Assembly: GCF_048565625.1 (NCBI RefSeq)
Contig: NZ_JBLZUR010000002.1
Coordinates: 2,356,001-2,420,000 of the forward strand
From: JBLZUR01 sp048565625
GTDB lineage: Bacteria; Pseudomonadota; Alphaproteobacteria; Sphingomonadales; Sphingomonadaceae
Direction of reading: 5' to 3'
DNA: 64,000 nt
Under the pieces are notes generated by a model. It was not told the origin of the DNA. It did not search any database and worked only from the letters and a program-made list of their open reading frames with translations. Shown piece by piece: positions 29,229-38,331 of this stretch (the first letter of the stretch is position 1; each line of letters starts with the position of its first letter). The position numbers were made by a program, and so were the translations under genes.

Positions 29229-29885
29229 ATGATCGTAACCTGTCCATCCTGTGGCACCCAGTATGACGTGCCTGACAGCGCGATCCCGCCGGAAGGACGC
29301 CAGGTTCGTTGTGCGGCATGCGGCACCGCATGGAACACGGGCGGCGCCGGCGCGCCGGAGATTCCCGCCTCGATCGAACCGCAGGGTAGCGTTCCCGATG
29401 CCCCTTCCGAGGACGAGGGCGGTGAGGATGCGTTCGCCGCCACGCCTCCCTTCGTCTCGCGTCGCCGGCCGTGGCGATGGATCGCCGCGATCCTGCTCGT
29501 CGCCCTGCTGATTGCGGGGGTCGCGGCGGGCGGGTTCTACCTGTTCGGCGGCGACATGCGCGACCGGCTGCTCGGCGGGCAGAGCGCACCCAGCCCGCTC
29601 GTCATCGAGTTGCTACGGGAGCCGGAGCGGCGGGCGATGACCAGCGGTAACGAGCTGTTCGTGATGGGCGGACGCATCCGCAATCCCACGCTCACCGCCC
29701 TGCCCGTCCCCGACATCCAGGCGGAGCTGCGCGACCGGCGCGGCAAGGCGGTCTACAGCTGGCGCATCTCCGCGCCGGTCGCGACGCTGCCGGCCGGTCG
29801 CGCGGTCGAGTTCAACAGCGCGGAGATCGACGTGCCGCGCGGGGCGGACGCGATCAACCTGCGCTTCGTCGATCGCGCCCTGTGA
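29229..29885 (+). CDS. MJ0042-type zinc-ribbon membrane protein
   Basis: A 218-residue protein with an N-terminal zinc ribbon, MIVTCPSCGTQYDVPDSAI...VRCAACGTAW (CxxC...CxxC, residues 5-34). An acidic/proline linker is followed by a single membrane helix near residues 83-105 (WIAAILLVALLIAGVAAGG) and a periplasmic DUF3426-like domain (LFVMGGRIRNPTLTALPVP). This layout is common in alphaproteobacteria; the function is unknown. Its 3' end overlaps the convergent MATE gene by 32 bases. Confidence 0.87.
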   Translation: MIVTCPSCGTQYDVPDSAIPPEGRQVRCAACGTAWNTGGAGAPEIPASIEPQGSVPDAPSEDEGGEDAFAATPPFVSRRRPWRWIAAILLVALLIAGVAAGGFYLFGGDMRDRLLGGQSAPSPLVIELLREPERRAMTSGNELFVMGGRIRNPTLTALPVPDIQAELRDRRGKAVYSWRISAPVATLPAGRAVEFNSAEIDVPRGADAINLRFVDRAL

Positions 29886-31218
29886 CCCACAGGAACCGCC
29901 CGCCCTGCAACAGGGCAGCGACGACCATCCCCGCAACGAAGGCATAGGCGAGACCCGCCGCGCCGAAGCCGTTCCTGACAAGCAGCCAGCCGAGCACGCC
30001 GGTGAACAGGAAGAAGGCGATCACCGAATTGATCCCCGCCGCCACCTGATCGCCGAGCGAGCGGAGCGCGTAGGTAAAGACGAGCTGTACGCCATCGAAG
30101 AACATCAGCGGCGCGATGATCGTGAGCAGGACGACCGAGATCGCAAGCGCCGACGGATCGTCCGAAAGCAGCCGGGTGAGCGGACCGGTGGCGCAGAGAT
30201 AGACCAATCCGATCGCGATCATCGTCGCGGCACCCATTCCGGCGGCGAGCAAAGTTCGGCTCCTCGCCGCCTCGCGCTCTCCCGCACCGACGGCATTGCC
30301 GACCCGCACGCCCGCCGCAGATGCAAAGCCCAATGCGAATGAGAAGGCGAAGGTGTGAAGCGAGAACACCGCCTGAAAGGCGGCGGCGGTGGCGGAGGAG
30401 ATCTGCGTGGAAAGCGCGATCAGCCAGGAAAAGCCGGCAAGCTCCAGCCCCGCCGAGAGGGCCGGGGCGATGCCGAAGCGGATCAGTTCCGGCAGGCGCG
30501 AAGCGGCGCGTGCCCAGGCGGCGAGGGACATGTCACGCAGGCTCCGCTCCCGCGCGTCGGGCAGCAGCCAGGTGGAGACGAGCAGCAGCACGAGACCAAG
30601 CGTAGAGATCGACGCTGTGGCCAGCACCGCGCCGACCGCCCCGCGCGCTGGCAGACCCCAATGTCCGCCGACCCAGGCCCATGCCAGCGCCGCGTTCAAC
30701 GGCAGCATGACGAGGTTCACCACCACCACACGGCCCGGACGGGAGATGCCCTCCAGGAAGTAGGATGCTGCGGCGAGGCAGAATTGGCCGGGATAGGCGA
30801 GCGCCATCGCGCGCAGCACCTCCACCCCGCCGGGCACGAGATCCGGCGCGATGCCGATTCCGCGCACCATCTCGACCGACCAGAGCCGGAGGATCAGACA
30901 GGCGGCGAGCCCCAGGATGCCGGCGAAGAGGAAGCCACGGCGAAGCTGGTCACCGCTCTCCGCGATCAACCCCGCTCCCTCCCCGCGCGAGGTGAAGACC
31001 AGCACGCCGGACAGACCCGCCAGCCCCATCACGATGGAGATGAAGGTCACCGCCCGGCCAGCTGCCAACGCGCCAATCTCGTCCAATCCGGCATGGCCGA
31101 CGATCGCGACGTCGATCAGGTGCATCGTCGTCCAGTTGAGCGAGGTCAGCGCGACCGGCCATGCCAGCGCGAAGAGACGCCGCGCCTCCGCGGCGAGCGA
31201 GGCGGAAGGCGTGCTCAT
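29854..31218 (-). CDS. MATE family multidrug efflux transporter
   Basis: A 454-residue transporter with about 12 hydrophobic segments in two related halves. Typical MATE segments include ALAWPVALTSLNWTTMHLID, GHAGLDEIGALAAGRAVTF and, in the second half, AGVRVGNAVGAGEREAARSR. It exports cationic drugs or metabolites in exchange for H+ or Na+; the substrate is unknown. ATG 31218 is followed by normal coding sequence. It lies 115 bases from the tRNA-Leu gene. Confidence 0.92.
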   Translation of the reverse strand: MSTPSASLAAEARRLFALAWPVALTSLNWTTMHLIDVAIVGHAGLDEIGALAAGRAVTFISIVMGLAGLSGVLVFTSRGEGAGLIAESGDQLRRGFLFAGILGLAACLILRLWSVEMVRGIGIAPDLVPGGVEVLRAMALAYPGQFCLAAASYFLEGISRPGRVVVVNLVMLPLNAALAWAWVGGHWGLPARGAVGAVLATASISTLGLVLLLVSTWLLPDARERSLRDMSLAAWARAASRLPELIRFGIAPALSAGLELAGFSWLIALSTQISSATAAAFQAVFSLHTFAFSFALGFASAAGVRVGNAVGAGEREAARSRTLLAAGMGAATMIAIGLVYLCATGPLTRLLSDDPSALAISVVLLTIIAPLMFFDGVQLVFTYALRSLGDQVAAGINSVIAFFLFTGVLGWLLVRNGFGAAGLAYAFVAGMVVAALLQGGRFLWVTGRDRRSAG

Positions 31219-31333
31219 GCCGTCCGGATAGGAGATTTCGGAACGCTAAGACAGCCGTTGCAGCACCGGGATCGCCCTGCTAGAGGCACCCGCCTACCGG
31301 ACGCCGGGGCCTCCCCGGCAGTTCACCTGATGT

Positions 31334-31420
31334 GCGGTCGTGGCGGAACTGGTAGACGCGCAACGTTGAGGTCGTTGTGGCCGAAAGGCCGTGGAAGTTC
31401 GAGTCTTCTCGACCGCACCA
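31334..31420 (+). tRNA. tRNA-Leu (anticodon GAG)
   Basis: An 87-base class II tRNA with a 7-bp acceptor stem (GCGGTCG/CGACCGC), D-arm GGTAGACGC, and anticodon stem CAACG/CGTTG with loop TTGAGGT. It has a long variable arm (TGGCCGAAAGGCCG), T-loop GTTCGAGTC and an encoded CCA end at 31418-31420. It reads CUC and CUU codons. It marks the left side of the recombinase module. Confidence 0.97.
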
Positions 31421-31680
31421 CTCAGTCCTGAAATCATAGAGCGTGTGAAGGTTTACGGCGGCAACCGGAAATCTCCCGCTATTTCCGGGGGTTTGCTGAG
31501 GCCGGTTGGTGCGGTGAGGCGGAGAGCGTCTCTGATCGCGCCCCAGAGCGGCCGCTTTCTCTTCCAGTCTCAGGGCCGGGTTTTCCAGACCTCACTTATG
31601 CCTGTCAGCATCGCGGTAAGCGACGCTGATGCAGCTGCGCCTGCTCGTAAGCGCGCTTCGTCAGCAACTCGGGAAGGCGA

Positions 31681-33360
31681 TTAGGGGAGCAGCGCGGTCC
31701 GCTGCTCAGCCCAGTTCGCGGAGATGGGCGCGCTCATCAGCCTGGCGGCCGTGAGACTGGAGGGCTGCGCCCCGTCAGCGATCATCCTGATGATGTCGGG
31801 TGCAAGCCAGCTGATCTGCAACAGGCGCGCGTAGCGCTTGCGGCAAGCGCCAGCACTGAACGCGAGTGCGGCGATTGATAGCTCAGGCTTGGCGATCACG
31901 AGATCGCGGATGGCGAACGCCTCAGCGAGCAGCGCGATCATTCGCTCGTCCGGAGCAGCAGCAGGTGTGACATTGTCGTTCGCACCAGCCAGAACGAGCC
32001 GCAGCTCATGCCCTCGCCGCACGCGCTCGACCTGCGCCGACAAGGTCGTGATGGTGTTGATCCTCTCTGACCAGTTGCCGCCGATCAGGGTCTCGATCAA
32101 GCGAACATCGGGGATGCGGATCTCGATCTGCTCCTCGTACAAGGTGACCTTCTCGACGCCGATGTCGGGAAGCTGCTCGAGCTTGAGGTCGTCGGCCAGC
32201 CGGGCGGCCACGGCTGCTCCTGCAGACGCTGATGCTGGAGCAGCCGTGGCGATGATGCGGGTGATCTGATTGCGGTCACGCAGCAACATGCGGATGCGAT
32301 TGGCGACGACCTGCTCGAGGTCATGCGCGCTGACCCGCCAGCGCGGACGCTGCTCATCGGCCTCTCGGGTCATGTAGTAGCGGTAGCGCTTCGGCCCACG
32401 CGATGCATGGCTCGGGGTCATGGCCCTGCCCTCCCCATCGTAGAGCAGGCCGATCAGGTGCGACTGGCGTGGCGTCCGCTCGAAGCCTCCGCCAGGTCCT
32501 CGCTCCGCCAGCTTCTGCTGGACGGCGTCCCAGAGCGTCCCGCTGACAATCGACGGATGCTCACCGGCATGCGCCTCGCCGCGATGGACGATGAAGCCCC
32601 GGTAGATGCGGTTCGACAGCAGATGGTAGAGCGTGCCGCGCCTGAACGGCTGCCCGCCACGATGTGGGCCGCTGGTGCGGACTTGGATCTTGGTCTTGTG
32701 ACCGTCGCGTGTGAGCTCTTCGATCAGCGCGTTGACTGACGGGAGTTGCACGTACCGATCGTAGATGTGGCGGACGAGCTCGGCCTCGGTCTCATGAACC
32801 ACGAGGCGGCGGTCTTGTACTTCGTACCCGAGCGGCACCGGTCCACCCATCCACATGCCCTTGCGCTTGGATGCGGCGATCTTGTCGCGGATGCGCTCGC
32901 CGGTGACCTCGCGCTCGAACTGAGCGAAGGAGAGCAGGACGTTGAGCGTCAGCCGGCCCATGCTGGTGGTCGTGTTGAAGGCCTGCGTGATGCTGACGAA
33001 GCTGGCGCCCTTCGCGTCAAGGACCTCAACGATCTTGGCGAAGTCGGCCAGACTGCGGGTGAGCCGGTCGACCTTATAGACGACGATCACATCGACTCGG
33101 CTTGCCTCGACCTCGGCCATCAGCCGCTTGAGGCCGGGCCGCTCCATGTTGCCGCCGGAGAAGCCACCATCATCATAGTGGCCGGATACGAGTACCCAGC
33201 CCTCATGACGCTGGCTGACGATGTAGGCCGCGCAAGCCTCGCGCTGCGCATCGAGGCTGTTGAACTCCTGCTCCAACCCCTCCTCGGTCGACTTGCGCGT
33301 GTAGATGGCGCAGCGGACCTGACGCGTGTCGCGGGTGAGCGGCTTGGGTGCCTTAGCCAC
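31681..33360 (-). CDS. Large serine recombinase (resolvase/invertase family)
   Basis: A 559-residue site-specific recombinase. The catalytic domain starts CAIYTRKSTEEGLEQEFNSL with the active serine in RKS and continues DVIVVYKVDRLTRSLADF; VTGERIRDKIAASKRKGMWM bridges to the recombinase domain. The latter has YHLLSNRIYRGFIVHRGEAH. The expected zinc-ribbon cysteines are absent from the following segment (MTPSHASRGPKRYRYYM), as in this alphaproteobacterial subfamily. GTG 33360 overlaps the stop of the DUF2924 gene. It is probably the integrase of the element next to tRNA-Leu. Confidence 0.92.
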   Translation of the reverse strand: MAKAPKPLTRDTRQVRCAIYTRKSTEEGLEQEFNSLDAQREACAAYIVSQRHEGWVLVSGHYDDGGFSGGNMERPGLKRLMAEVEASRVDVIVVYKVDRLTRSLADFAKIVEVLDAKGASFVSITQAFNTTTSMGRLTLNVLLSFAQFEREVTGERIRDKIAASKRKGMWMGGPVPLGYEVQDRRLVVHETEAELVRHIYDRYVQLPSVNALIEELTRDGHKTKIQVRTSGPHRGGQPFRRGTLYHLLSNRIYRGFIVHRGEAHAGEHPSIVSGTLWDAVQQKLAERGPGGGFERTPRQSHLIGLLYDGEGRAMTPSHASRGPKRYRYYMTREADEQRPRWRVSAHDLEQVVANRIRMLLRDRNQITRIIATAAPASASAGAAVAARLADDLKLEQLPDIGVEKVTLYEEQIEIRIPDVRLIETLIGGNWSERINTITTLSAQVERVRRGHELRLVLAGANDNVTPAAAPDERMIALLAEAFAIRDLVIAKPELSIAALAFSAGACRKRYARLLQISWLAPDIIRMIADGAQPSSLTAARLMSAPISANWAEQRTALLP

Positions 33361-33778
33361 CCCGCATCACCTTGGCCGAGGTCAGCCCGAAGAAGCGCGG
33401 CCCCGACCAGTGCGCGCCGGTCACCTCGCGGGCGATCTGGCTGAGCGAGGTGTAGCGTCGGTCCTCGAAGCGGTACCCGCCCTCCTCCACATCGACGATG
33501 ATGGTCCGCCCGCGCCAACTGCGGATGAGCTGCGCGCCCGCGCTCAGCTTGGGCGCGGCGATCGGTGCAGGAGCAGCCTCCCGAGAAGTGATCCGCCGCA
33601 GCACAGCGGCGGACAGGCCGCCATAGCGCTGCTCCTGCATCCTGTAGGCGATGCCCATCCGAAGCAGATCAGGCGACAGCTTGGGTGCCGCCGATCCGTA
33701 AAGGTCCTGCCAGTGATCGCGCAGCCGCGCTGGCGACGATGTCGCCAGCGCTTCGATCTGCCGCTCGAGCTTCGCCAT
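33353..33778 (-). CDS. DUF2924 domain protein
   Basis: A 141-residue protein starting MAKLERQIEALATSSPARLR, with the family segments LYGSAAPKLSPDLLRMGIAYRMQE and LIRSWRGRTIIVDVEEGGYRFEDRRYTSLSQIAREVTG. DUF2924 proteins nearly always sit directly upstream of a large serine recombinase, as here, and are thought to assist it, but no activity is proven. It overlaps the recombinase start by eight bases and follows the DUF3489 gene after one base, so the three form one operon. Confidence 0.9.
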   Translation of the reverse strand: MAKLERQIEALATSSPARLRDHWQDLYGSAAPKLSPDLLRMGIAYRMQEQRYGGLSAAVLRRITSREAAPAPIAAPKLSAGAQLIRSWRGRTIIVDVEEGGYRFEDRRYTSLSQIAREVTGAHWSGPRFFGLTSAKVMRGG

Positions 33779-33779
33779 G

Positions 33780-34046
33780 TCAGGCTGCCTTGACGAAGTA
33801 GCAGGTCTCCTCGCCCCGCTTGTCCTTCAGGATAGCGTTGCCCTTCTTGCGAAGTCCCGTAAGCGCAGCCCGCGTCGTGTGGGGCAGCCAGCCGGTGGCA
33901 CCGGCGAGTTCCGCAAGCGTGGCACCCTCGCCCCGCCCGAGCAGCTGGAGCACCAGCTCGGACTTTGTCCTGGGTGGCGGCGGTGCCGGCTGAGCCTCGG
34001 CCTTCTTGGCTCGGCGCTTGGGCTGGGTGTTGGTCGCGTTGGTCAT
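33780..34046 (-). CDS. DUF3489 domain protein
   Basis: An 88-residue protein. A basic, alanine/proline-rich N-terminus (about 25 residues) is followed by a winged-helix-like domain: SELVLQLLGRGEGATLAELAGATGWLPHTTRAALTGLRKKG. The ending ETCYFVKAA is typical of DUF3489. Such proteins are the first member of the DUF3489-DUF2924-recombinase triad. DNA binding, perhaps as operon regulator or recombination directionality factor, is inferred. ATG 34046 is used; the frame upstream lacks coding character. Confidence 0.87.
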   Translation of the reverse strand: MTNATNTQPKRRAKKAEAQPAPPPPRTKSELVLQLLGRGEGATLAELAGATGWLPHTTRAALTGLRKKGNAILKDKRGEETCYFVKAA

Positions 34047-34362
34047 GGTCGTCTCCGCTGATCGGAGCGGCACGGTGCCGCTCCCATCAGCCGAAGCCCC
34101 GTCGACCAGCGTCGATCGGGGCAGCGCCCGTTCATGCGGGGCGCGACTCACGTCCTTGGCTTCGCTCTGCTTGCAGGCGAAGTCCACGGCTATTCGGACA
34201 CCCTCAAGAACATTAGCCATCTGGTGACGCCCATTGCACCAAGTGCACTGAAGGACAGCCGCAAGAAGCCGACGAGCATTGGCGACGCCATCTTTCGCGC
34301 ACCCCGGGTACTCACCGGCGAGCAGGACTGACCCGATCAGCGAAGATGTCCGGCGGCGGCGG
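34047..34362. other. Gap without a supported gene
   Basis: Open frames exist on both strands but none has a ribosome site together with consistent codon bias. The region should carry the promoter of the recombinase operon. Confidence 0.4.
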
Positions 34363-34587
34363 TCAGCCGACGAACGGGTGCGACACCCTGACGGCATCGA
34401 TCGCGCGCTCGGCAATCACGACATCGCATTGCGCGCCACTTGGTCGCACATCCCAGTTGCAGTGAGCATGGGTGGAACGCGGGTAAACTTTCAGCTCGCC
34501 CAGTATCTGGCGCCATCGTGCTAGGCCGCCGCCGTTCTCCTTCGCAAGCTTACGGATGATCAGGTCTTTCAGCTCAGAGGCGATCAT
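34363..34587 (-). CDS. Small hypothetical protein (74 aa)
   Basis: Begins MIASELKDLIIRKLAKENGG and contains RWRQILGELKVYPRSTHAHCNWDVRPSG, followed by VIAERAIDAVRVSHPFVG. The WRxxLGxxxVYxxxTHxHCNW pattern recurs in small proteins of alphaproteobacterial mobile elements, from memory and without a known function. The start is chosen for this pattern; the frame is open further upstream. It belongs to the recombinase module, upstream of the DUF3489 gene on the same strand. Confidence 0.55.
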   Translation of the reverse strand: MIASELKDLIIRKLAKENGGGLARWRQILGELKVYPRSTHAHCNWDVRPSGAQCDVVIAERAIDAVRVSHPFVG

Positions 34588-34811
34588 GCGCGGGTATTTT
34601 GCCGATCCTGCCTTGGCGTCAAGCCTGCGGCTCGACGCCAAGGCCAGGCGAGCTATGCGCCCCTCCCCAGCTGCCTCCCGCAGTCCCAAGGCAAAAGTCA
34701 CTGATGGTGGAAAGCGGAATGGCCGCTTCGGGAGCTGAGTAGTGAGTTGCTGTCGTTCGTTAATCCGTCCTGACGAGCACGTGATTGGGGCCACCTAGAC
34801 CGCCACACCTC

Positions 34812-35093
34812 TTAAAAGTGACCGCTCGTCAGAAATAGCTCTCCGCTGTCAGCTAGATCTAGGTCTCGGGTTATCAGAGGGCCAAGGAGGCCTCGGCTCT
34901 TCCAGATGTCGGGAAGAATAGAATACTGAAAGTTTTCGCCGAGGCGGCTTGGCCAAACTTCCAAGGCGTGGCGCGCGGTCACCTGCGGGATCGCAGCCCC
35001 ACAATCATTTGTAGAGTTGAGGTCCCAGCCGAAACTCACGCGCACACGTCCTGGGGAATGCCGGCAGGTCTCCTCGATCCTGTCGAAATCCAT
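34812..35093 (-). CDS. Hypothetical protein, weak support (93 aa)
   Basis: An open frame starting MDFDRIEETCRHSPGRVRVS and ending SGELFLTSGHF, in DNA that is less GC-rich than average. It has a sensible amino-acid composition and no repeats. No family is recognised, and the ribosome site before ATG 35093 is poor; an in-frame GTG at 35144 is possible. It lies between the recombinase module and the dehydrogenase gene and may be a leftover of the element. Confidence 0.33.
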   Translation of the reverse strand: MDFDRIEETCRHSPGRVRVSFGWDLNSTNDCGAAIPQVTARHALEVWPSRLGENFQYSILPDIWKSRGLLGPLITRDLDLADSGELFLTSGHF

Positions 35094-35219
35094 TCCGCTA
35101 AAAGATGAGCCACTTTTGGCACGGGGCGCGGCCGTGTTAGCCACGCCATGATCTGACAGCCACCTTGGATCGAAAGTCGATCAGACGCTCGGGGCGGATG
35201 CAGTGCGTCAGGTTTGAGA

Positions 35220-37004
35220 TCAGGGCGTCTTTTCTGTATAGAGCCCGAGCAGTTCGCCGCTTGCGAGCACGTGACCGACCATAGCAGCGAGCAGCTGATC
35301 ACGGGTCGTGCCGAGCGGCAGATCGAGCGGGCGATCGAGGGCGAGCAGCTGAAAGTGGTAGCGGTGTGGGCCATCGCCCTTCGGCGGGCGCGGGCCGTAC
35401 CAGCCGACCGTTCCCCGGCTCGTAGCGCCCTGCATCATGCTCTCCAGCGGTTCACCGCTCAGCCGATCGCGCTCCTGCAAGCCGGCCGGCAGGCTCGTGA
35501 CGCTTCCCGGTATATTCCAGGCAACCCAGTGAACCACGGGCTTCGGATCGGCTGCGTCGGGATCCTCCATGATGATCGCGTAGGTCGCGGCACCTGAGAC
35601 GGCTGTCCAGCTCAGGGCGGGCGAAATGCCGAGGCCGTACTCGCTATGCTCGCGCGGAATTGCCGTCTGCGCGGCGAAGGCCGGCGCGGTGACGCGCATC
35701 GGCGCGCGATCGCGTGCCCGTGCTTCCGGCCGCTTCAGCGCGAGCGGCACGTTCGCGCCGCGCGCCGCCTGCCGCAGCATCGGACCGCTTGGGGGCGCCA
35801 GCGCCTTGGCCTCGCCGGTCGCTCCGTCGTAGCTGATGCGATAGAGGATGCCAATGGCATCGTCCGACAGCAGGATCGATCCATCGCGCATGATCGTGAC
35901 ACCGGATGGGCGGCCATAATGGCTCGCTCCGTCTGATCCCATGAAGCCGCTGACGAAGCTTTCGACGCGCGTCGGCTGTCCAGCCGCGTCGAAGCGGACG
36001 CGCGCGAGTTCATAGCCGGAGGCTGGCTTGCGGTTCCAGCTGCCACGCAGCGCGACAAAGGCGTCGCCCGCCACATCGGGGCCGAACCCGCCGCCGGGAT
36101 GAAACGCCCATTGCATGCCCGCGGAGTGGGCGACATGCATCAGCACCGGATTGGTGGAAGCGGCCGCCCATTGCGCACCAGTGATGCCGCCGGGCGGTTC
36201 GTCCTGCGGATTGAGCTTGCCGTTCTCGAAGACATAGGGCCAGCCGTAGCGGCGGCCCTGTTCGATCAGATTGATCTCCTCGCGCTGCATGTCGTTGCCC
36301 AGCCAGTCGATGCCCTGGTCCCAACCCCAAAGCTCGCCGGTAAGCGGATGCCAGCCGAAACCGATCGTGTTGCGCAAGCCCGATGCCCAGACCTGACGCT
36401 TTTTCCCGTCCAGGCTCGCGCGCAGGATGGTGGCGTTCTCCTGACTGGATTCGTCGCAGGCATTACAGGTCGATCCGGAGCTGATGTAGAGCATCTTGTC
36501 AGGCCCGACCGCGAGCGTCCGGTTCAGGTGCTGGCCGGCGTCGGGCAAGTCATCGATCAGAGTCTCGACTACGCCGATCCCGCCATCCGGGCGGAGCGGA
36601 GCGCGGAAGACCTCGCGCGCCGTCATGAAGTAGAGGCGACCATCGTGGATGGCCAGGCCGTGCAGTCCGGGCCGGTTCACGATCACGCTCGGCGGTCCGT
36701 CAGCGCGACCGTCATGATCGGTGTCCGCCAGCCGGATGATGTCCCCTTCGGAACGCCGGCTGACGTAAACCGACCCGTCAGGCGCCACTGCGATCATGCG
36801 CGTATTGCCGAGCCCGCTGGCCCACACGGCGGCGCGGTATCCCTTCGGAAGCCTGAGCCGCTGCGCGAATTCCGCGTCGGGCTTTACGGGGGTCAGCTCG
36901 AAGAAATGCGCTTCGACCGGCCGCTTGTCGCTGTCCTCAGAGCTGCTCTGCGCCAGAGCGGGCGAAGCAGACAGAAGGGCGGCAGCAAGCAGCGAGATCT
37001 TCAT
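35220..37004 (-). CDS. Sorbosone-dehydrogenase-like beta-propeller fused to a PEBP (YbhB/YbcL) domain
   Basis: A 594-residue exported protein with a signal peptide (MKISLLAAALLSASPALAQ). Residues about 45-405 form a PQQ-dependent glucose/sorbosone-dehydrogenase beta-propeller (LRLPKGYRAAVWASGLGNTR, GLRNTIGFGWHPLTGELWG, YGRPSGVTIMRDGSILLSDD). Residues about 440-590 form a phosphatidylethanolamine-binding-protein-like domain (SPALSWTAVSGAATYAIIME, HWVAWNIPG, GWYGPRPPKGDGPHRYHFQL). CNAC near residue 185 could bind a metal or form a disulphide. Both parts are usually separate proteins. The propeller should act on sugars or aldoses in the periplasm; the role of the PEBP part is unknown. Confidence 0.88.
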   Translation of the reverse strand: MKISLLAAALLSASPALAQSSSEDSDKRPVEAHFFELTPVKPDAEFAQRLRLPKGYRAAVWASGLGNTRMIAVAPDGSVYVSRRSEGDIIRLADTDHDGRADGPPSVIVNRPGLHGLAIHDGRLYFMTAREVFRAPLRPDGGIGVVETLIDDLPDAGQHLNRTLAVGPDKMLYISSGSTCNACDESSQENATILRASLDGKKRQVWASGLRNTIGFGWHPLTGELWGWDQGIDWLGNDMQREEINLIEQGRRYGWPYVFENGKLNPQDEPPGGITGAQWAAASTNPVLMHVAHSAGMQWAFHPGGGFGPDVAGDAFVALRGSWNRKPASGYELARVRFDAAGQPTRVESFVSGFMGSDGASHYGRPSGVTIMRDGSILLSDDAIGILYRISYDGATGEAKALAPPSGPMLRQAARGANVPLALKRPEARARDRAPMRVTAPAFAAQTAIPREHSEYGLGISPALSWTAVSGAATYAIIMEDPDAADPKPVVHWVAWNIPGSVTSLPAGLQERDRLSGEPLESMMQGATSRGTVGWYGPRPPKGDGPHRYHFQLLALDRPLDLPLGTTRDQLLAAMVGHVLASGELLGLYTEKTP

Positions 37005-37155
37005 GAGGCACTCCCCGATCGGTCATTCGATAATGCACGGCGTCGGCCCATCGCTCCGCACGCCTGCGACAAAAATCTGGAGCCCTTCGCCGTTTCCCTC
37101 ACGAGCGTCTGAACGGATGGGCGACGAAGACGCATCGCTTCGCTAAAGGCCCACC

Positions 37156-38331
37156 ATGACCTCGCCCAATCAAGCCAAGCCTCAATCCGCACTCCGGGCG
37201 ATACTGACAGGAGAGGCGGCGGGCGGAATCGTGCTCGTTGCCGCTGCCATGGTCGCGCTTGTCATCGCGAACTCTGGTCTGAGTGAGACCTATTTCGGCC
37301 TGTTGCATGTGGAGCTTGCCGGGCTGTCCGCGCTGCACTGGATCAACGACGGGTTGATGGCGCTGTTCTTCCTTCTTGTGGGGCTTGAGCTCAAACGCGA
37401 ACTGCTGGACGGGCAACTCTCGACCTGGTCGCGGCGGACCTTGCCTCTTGCCGCAGCTGTTGCGGGGATGGCAGTCCCCGCCATCATCTATATCGCGGTG
37501 AACCGGGCTGATCCGGTCGCAATGCGGGGTTGGGCGGTGCCCACGGCAACGGACATAGCGTTCGGGCTTGGTGTGCTCGCGCTGATCGGGTCGCGTGTGC
37601 CGGTATCCCTCAAGGTGCTGCTGACGGCGATCGCGGTCATCGACGATCTTGGCGCGATCATCGTCATCGCACTCTTCTATACGAGCGATCTATCCCCGAT
37701 GCCGCTGTTCGCCGCCGCACTCGGCTTGGTGGTGCTCGTTGGTCTCAACCGGGCGGGCGTGCGGGCGATCTGGCCCTACCTGCTGATTGGTCTTGGGGTG
37801 TGGTATGGTGTCCTCCTGTCGGGCGTGCATGCCACCCTGGCGGGCGTGGCGGTGGCCCTGACGGTGCCGATTACCTGCACGCCCGCGCGCCCCGAGGATA
37901 CGGGTTCCCCTCTCCACCGGCTGGAACATGCGCTGCACCCGTGGATCGCCTATGCAGTGCTGCCGATCTTCGCCGTTGCAAATGCGGGCGTCGACGTTCG
38001 CGGGTTGGATGTGGCGGCGATGCTCGCGCCGGTGCCCCTCGCCATCGCTGCTGGCCTATTCGCCGGCAAGCAGCTCGGCGTGTTCGGGCTGTGCTGGGCG
38101 TTGATCCGCGCGAACATCGTCGACAAGCCTGCGCATGCCAGCTGGGCCCAGCTCTACGGAATGGCTGTGCTCTGCGGTATCGGCTTCACGATGAGCCTGT
38201 TCATCGGAGGTCTCGCGTTTGGCGAGGGGCCTCCGCTCGACGATGCGGTCAAGATCGGCGTGCTGGTCGGCTCGGTGGCTTCGGCGCTCGTCGGCTACGC
38301 AGTGCTGAGATGGGCACGGCGCGAATGCTGA
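37156..38331 (+). CDS. nhaA: Na+/H+ antiporter NhaA
   Basis: A 391-residue antiporter with 12 helices. The ion-binding aspartate pair is in TAIAVIDDLGAIIVIALFY near residue 165; RGWAVPTATDIAFGLGVLAL before it and GIGFTMSLFIGGLAFGE near the end are family signatures. It exports Na+ for two H+ at alkaline pH. AAAGG precedes ATG 37156. Its last codons overlap the start of the potassium-channel gene, coupling the two. Confidence 0.96.
   Translation: MTSPNQAKPQSALRAILTGEAAGGIVLVAAAMVALVIANSGLSETYFGLLHVELAGLSALHWINDGLMALFFLLVGLELKRELLDGQLSTWSRRTLPLAAAVAGMAVPAIIYIAVNRADPVAMRGWAVPTATDIAFGLGVLALIGSRVPVSLKVLLTAIAVIDDLGAIIVIALFYTSDLSPMPLFAAALGLVVLVGLNRAGVRAIWPYLLIGLGVWYGVLLSGVHATLAGVAVALTVPITCTPARPEDTGSPLHRLEHALHPWIAYAVLPIFAVANAGVDVRGLDVAAMLAPVPLAIAAGLFAGKQLGVFGLCWALIRANIVDKPAHASWAQLYGMAVLCGIGFTMSLFIGGLAFGEGPPLDDAVKIGVLVGSVASALVGYAVLRWARREC

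Noticed and set aside
31391..31684. 97-codon frame between tRNA-Leu and the recombinase
   Set aside because: It begins inside the tRNA and has no ribosome site or recognisable sequence.
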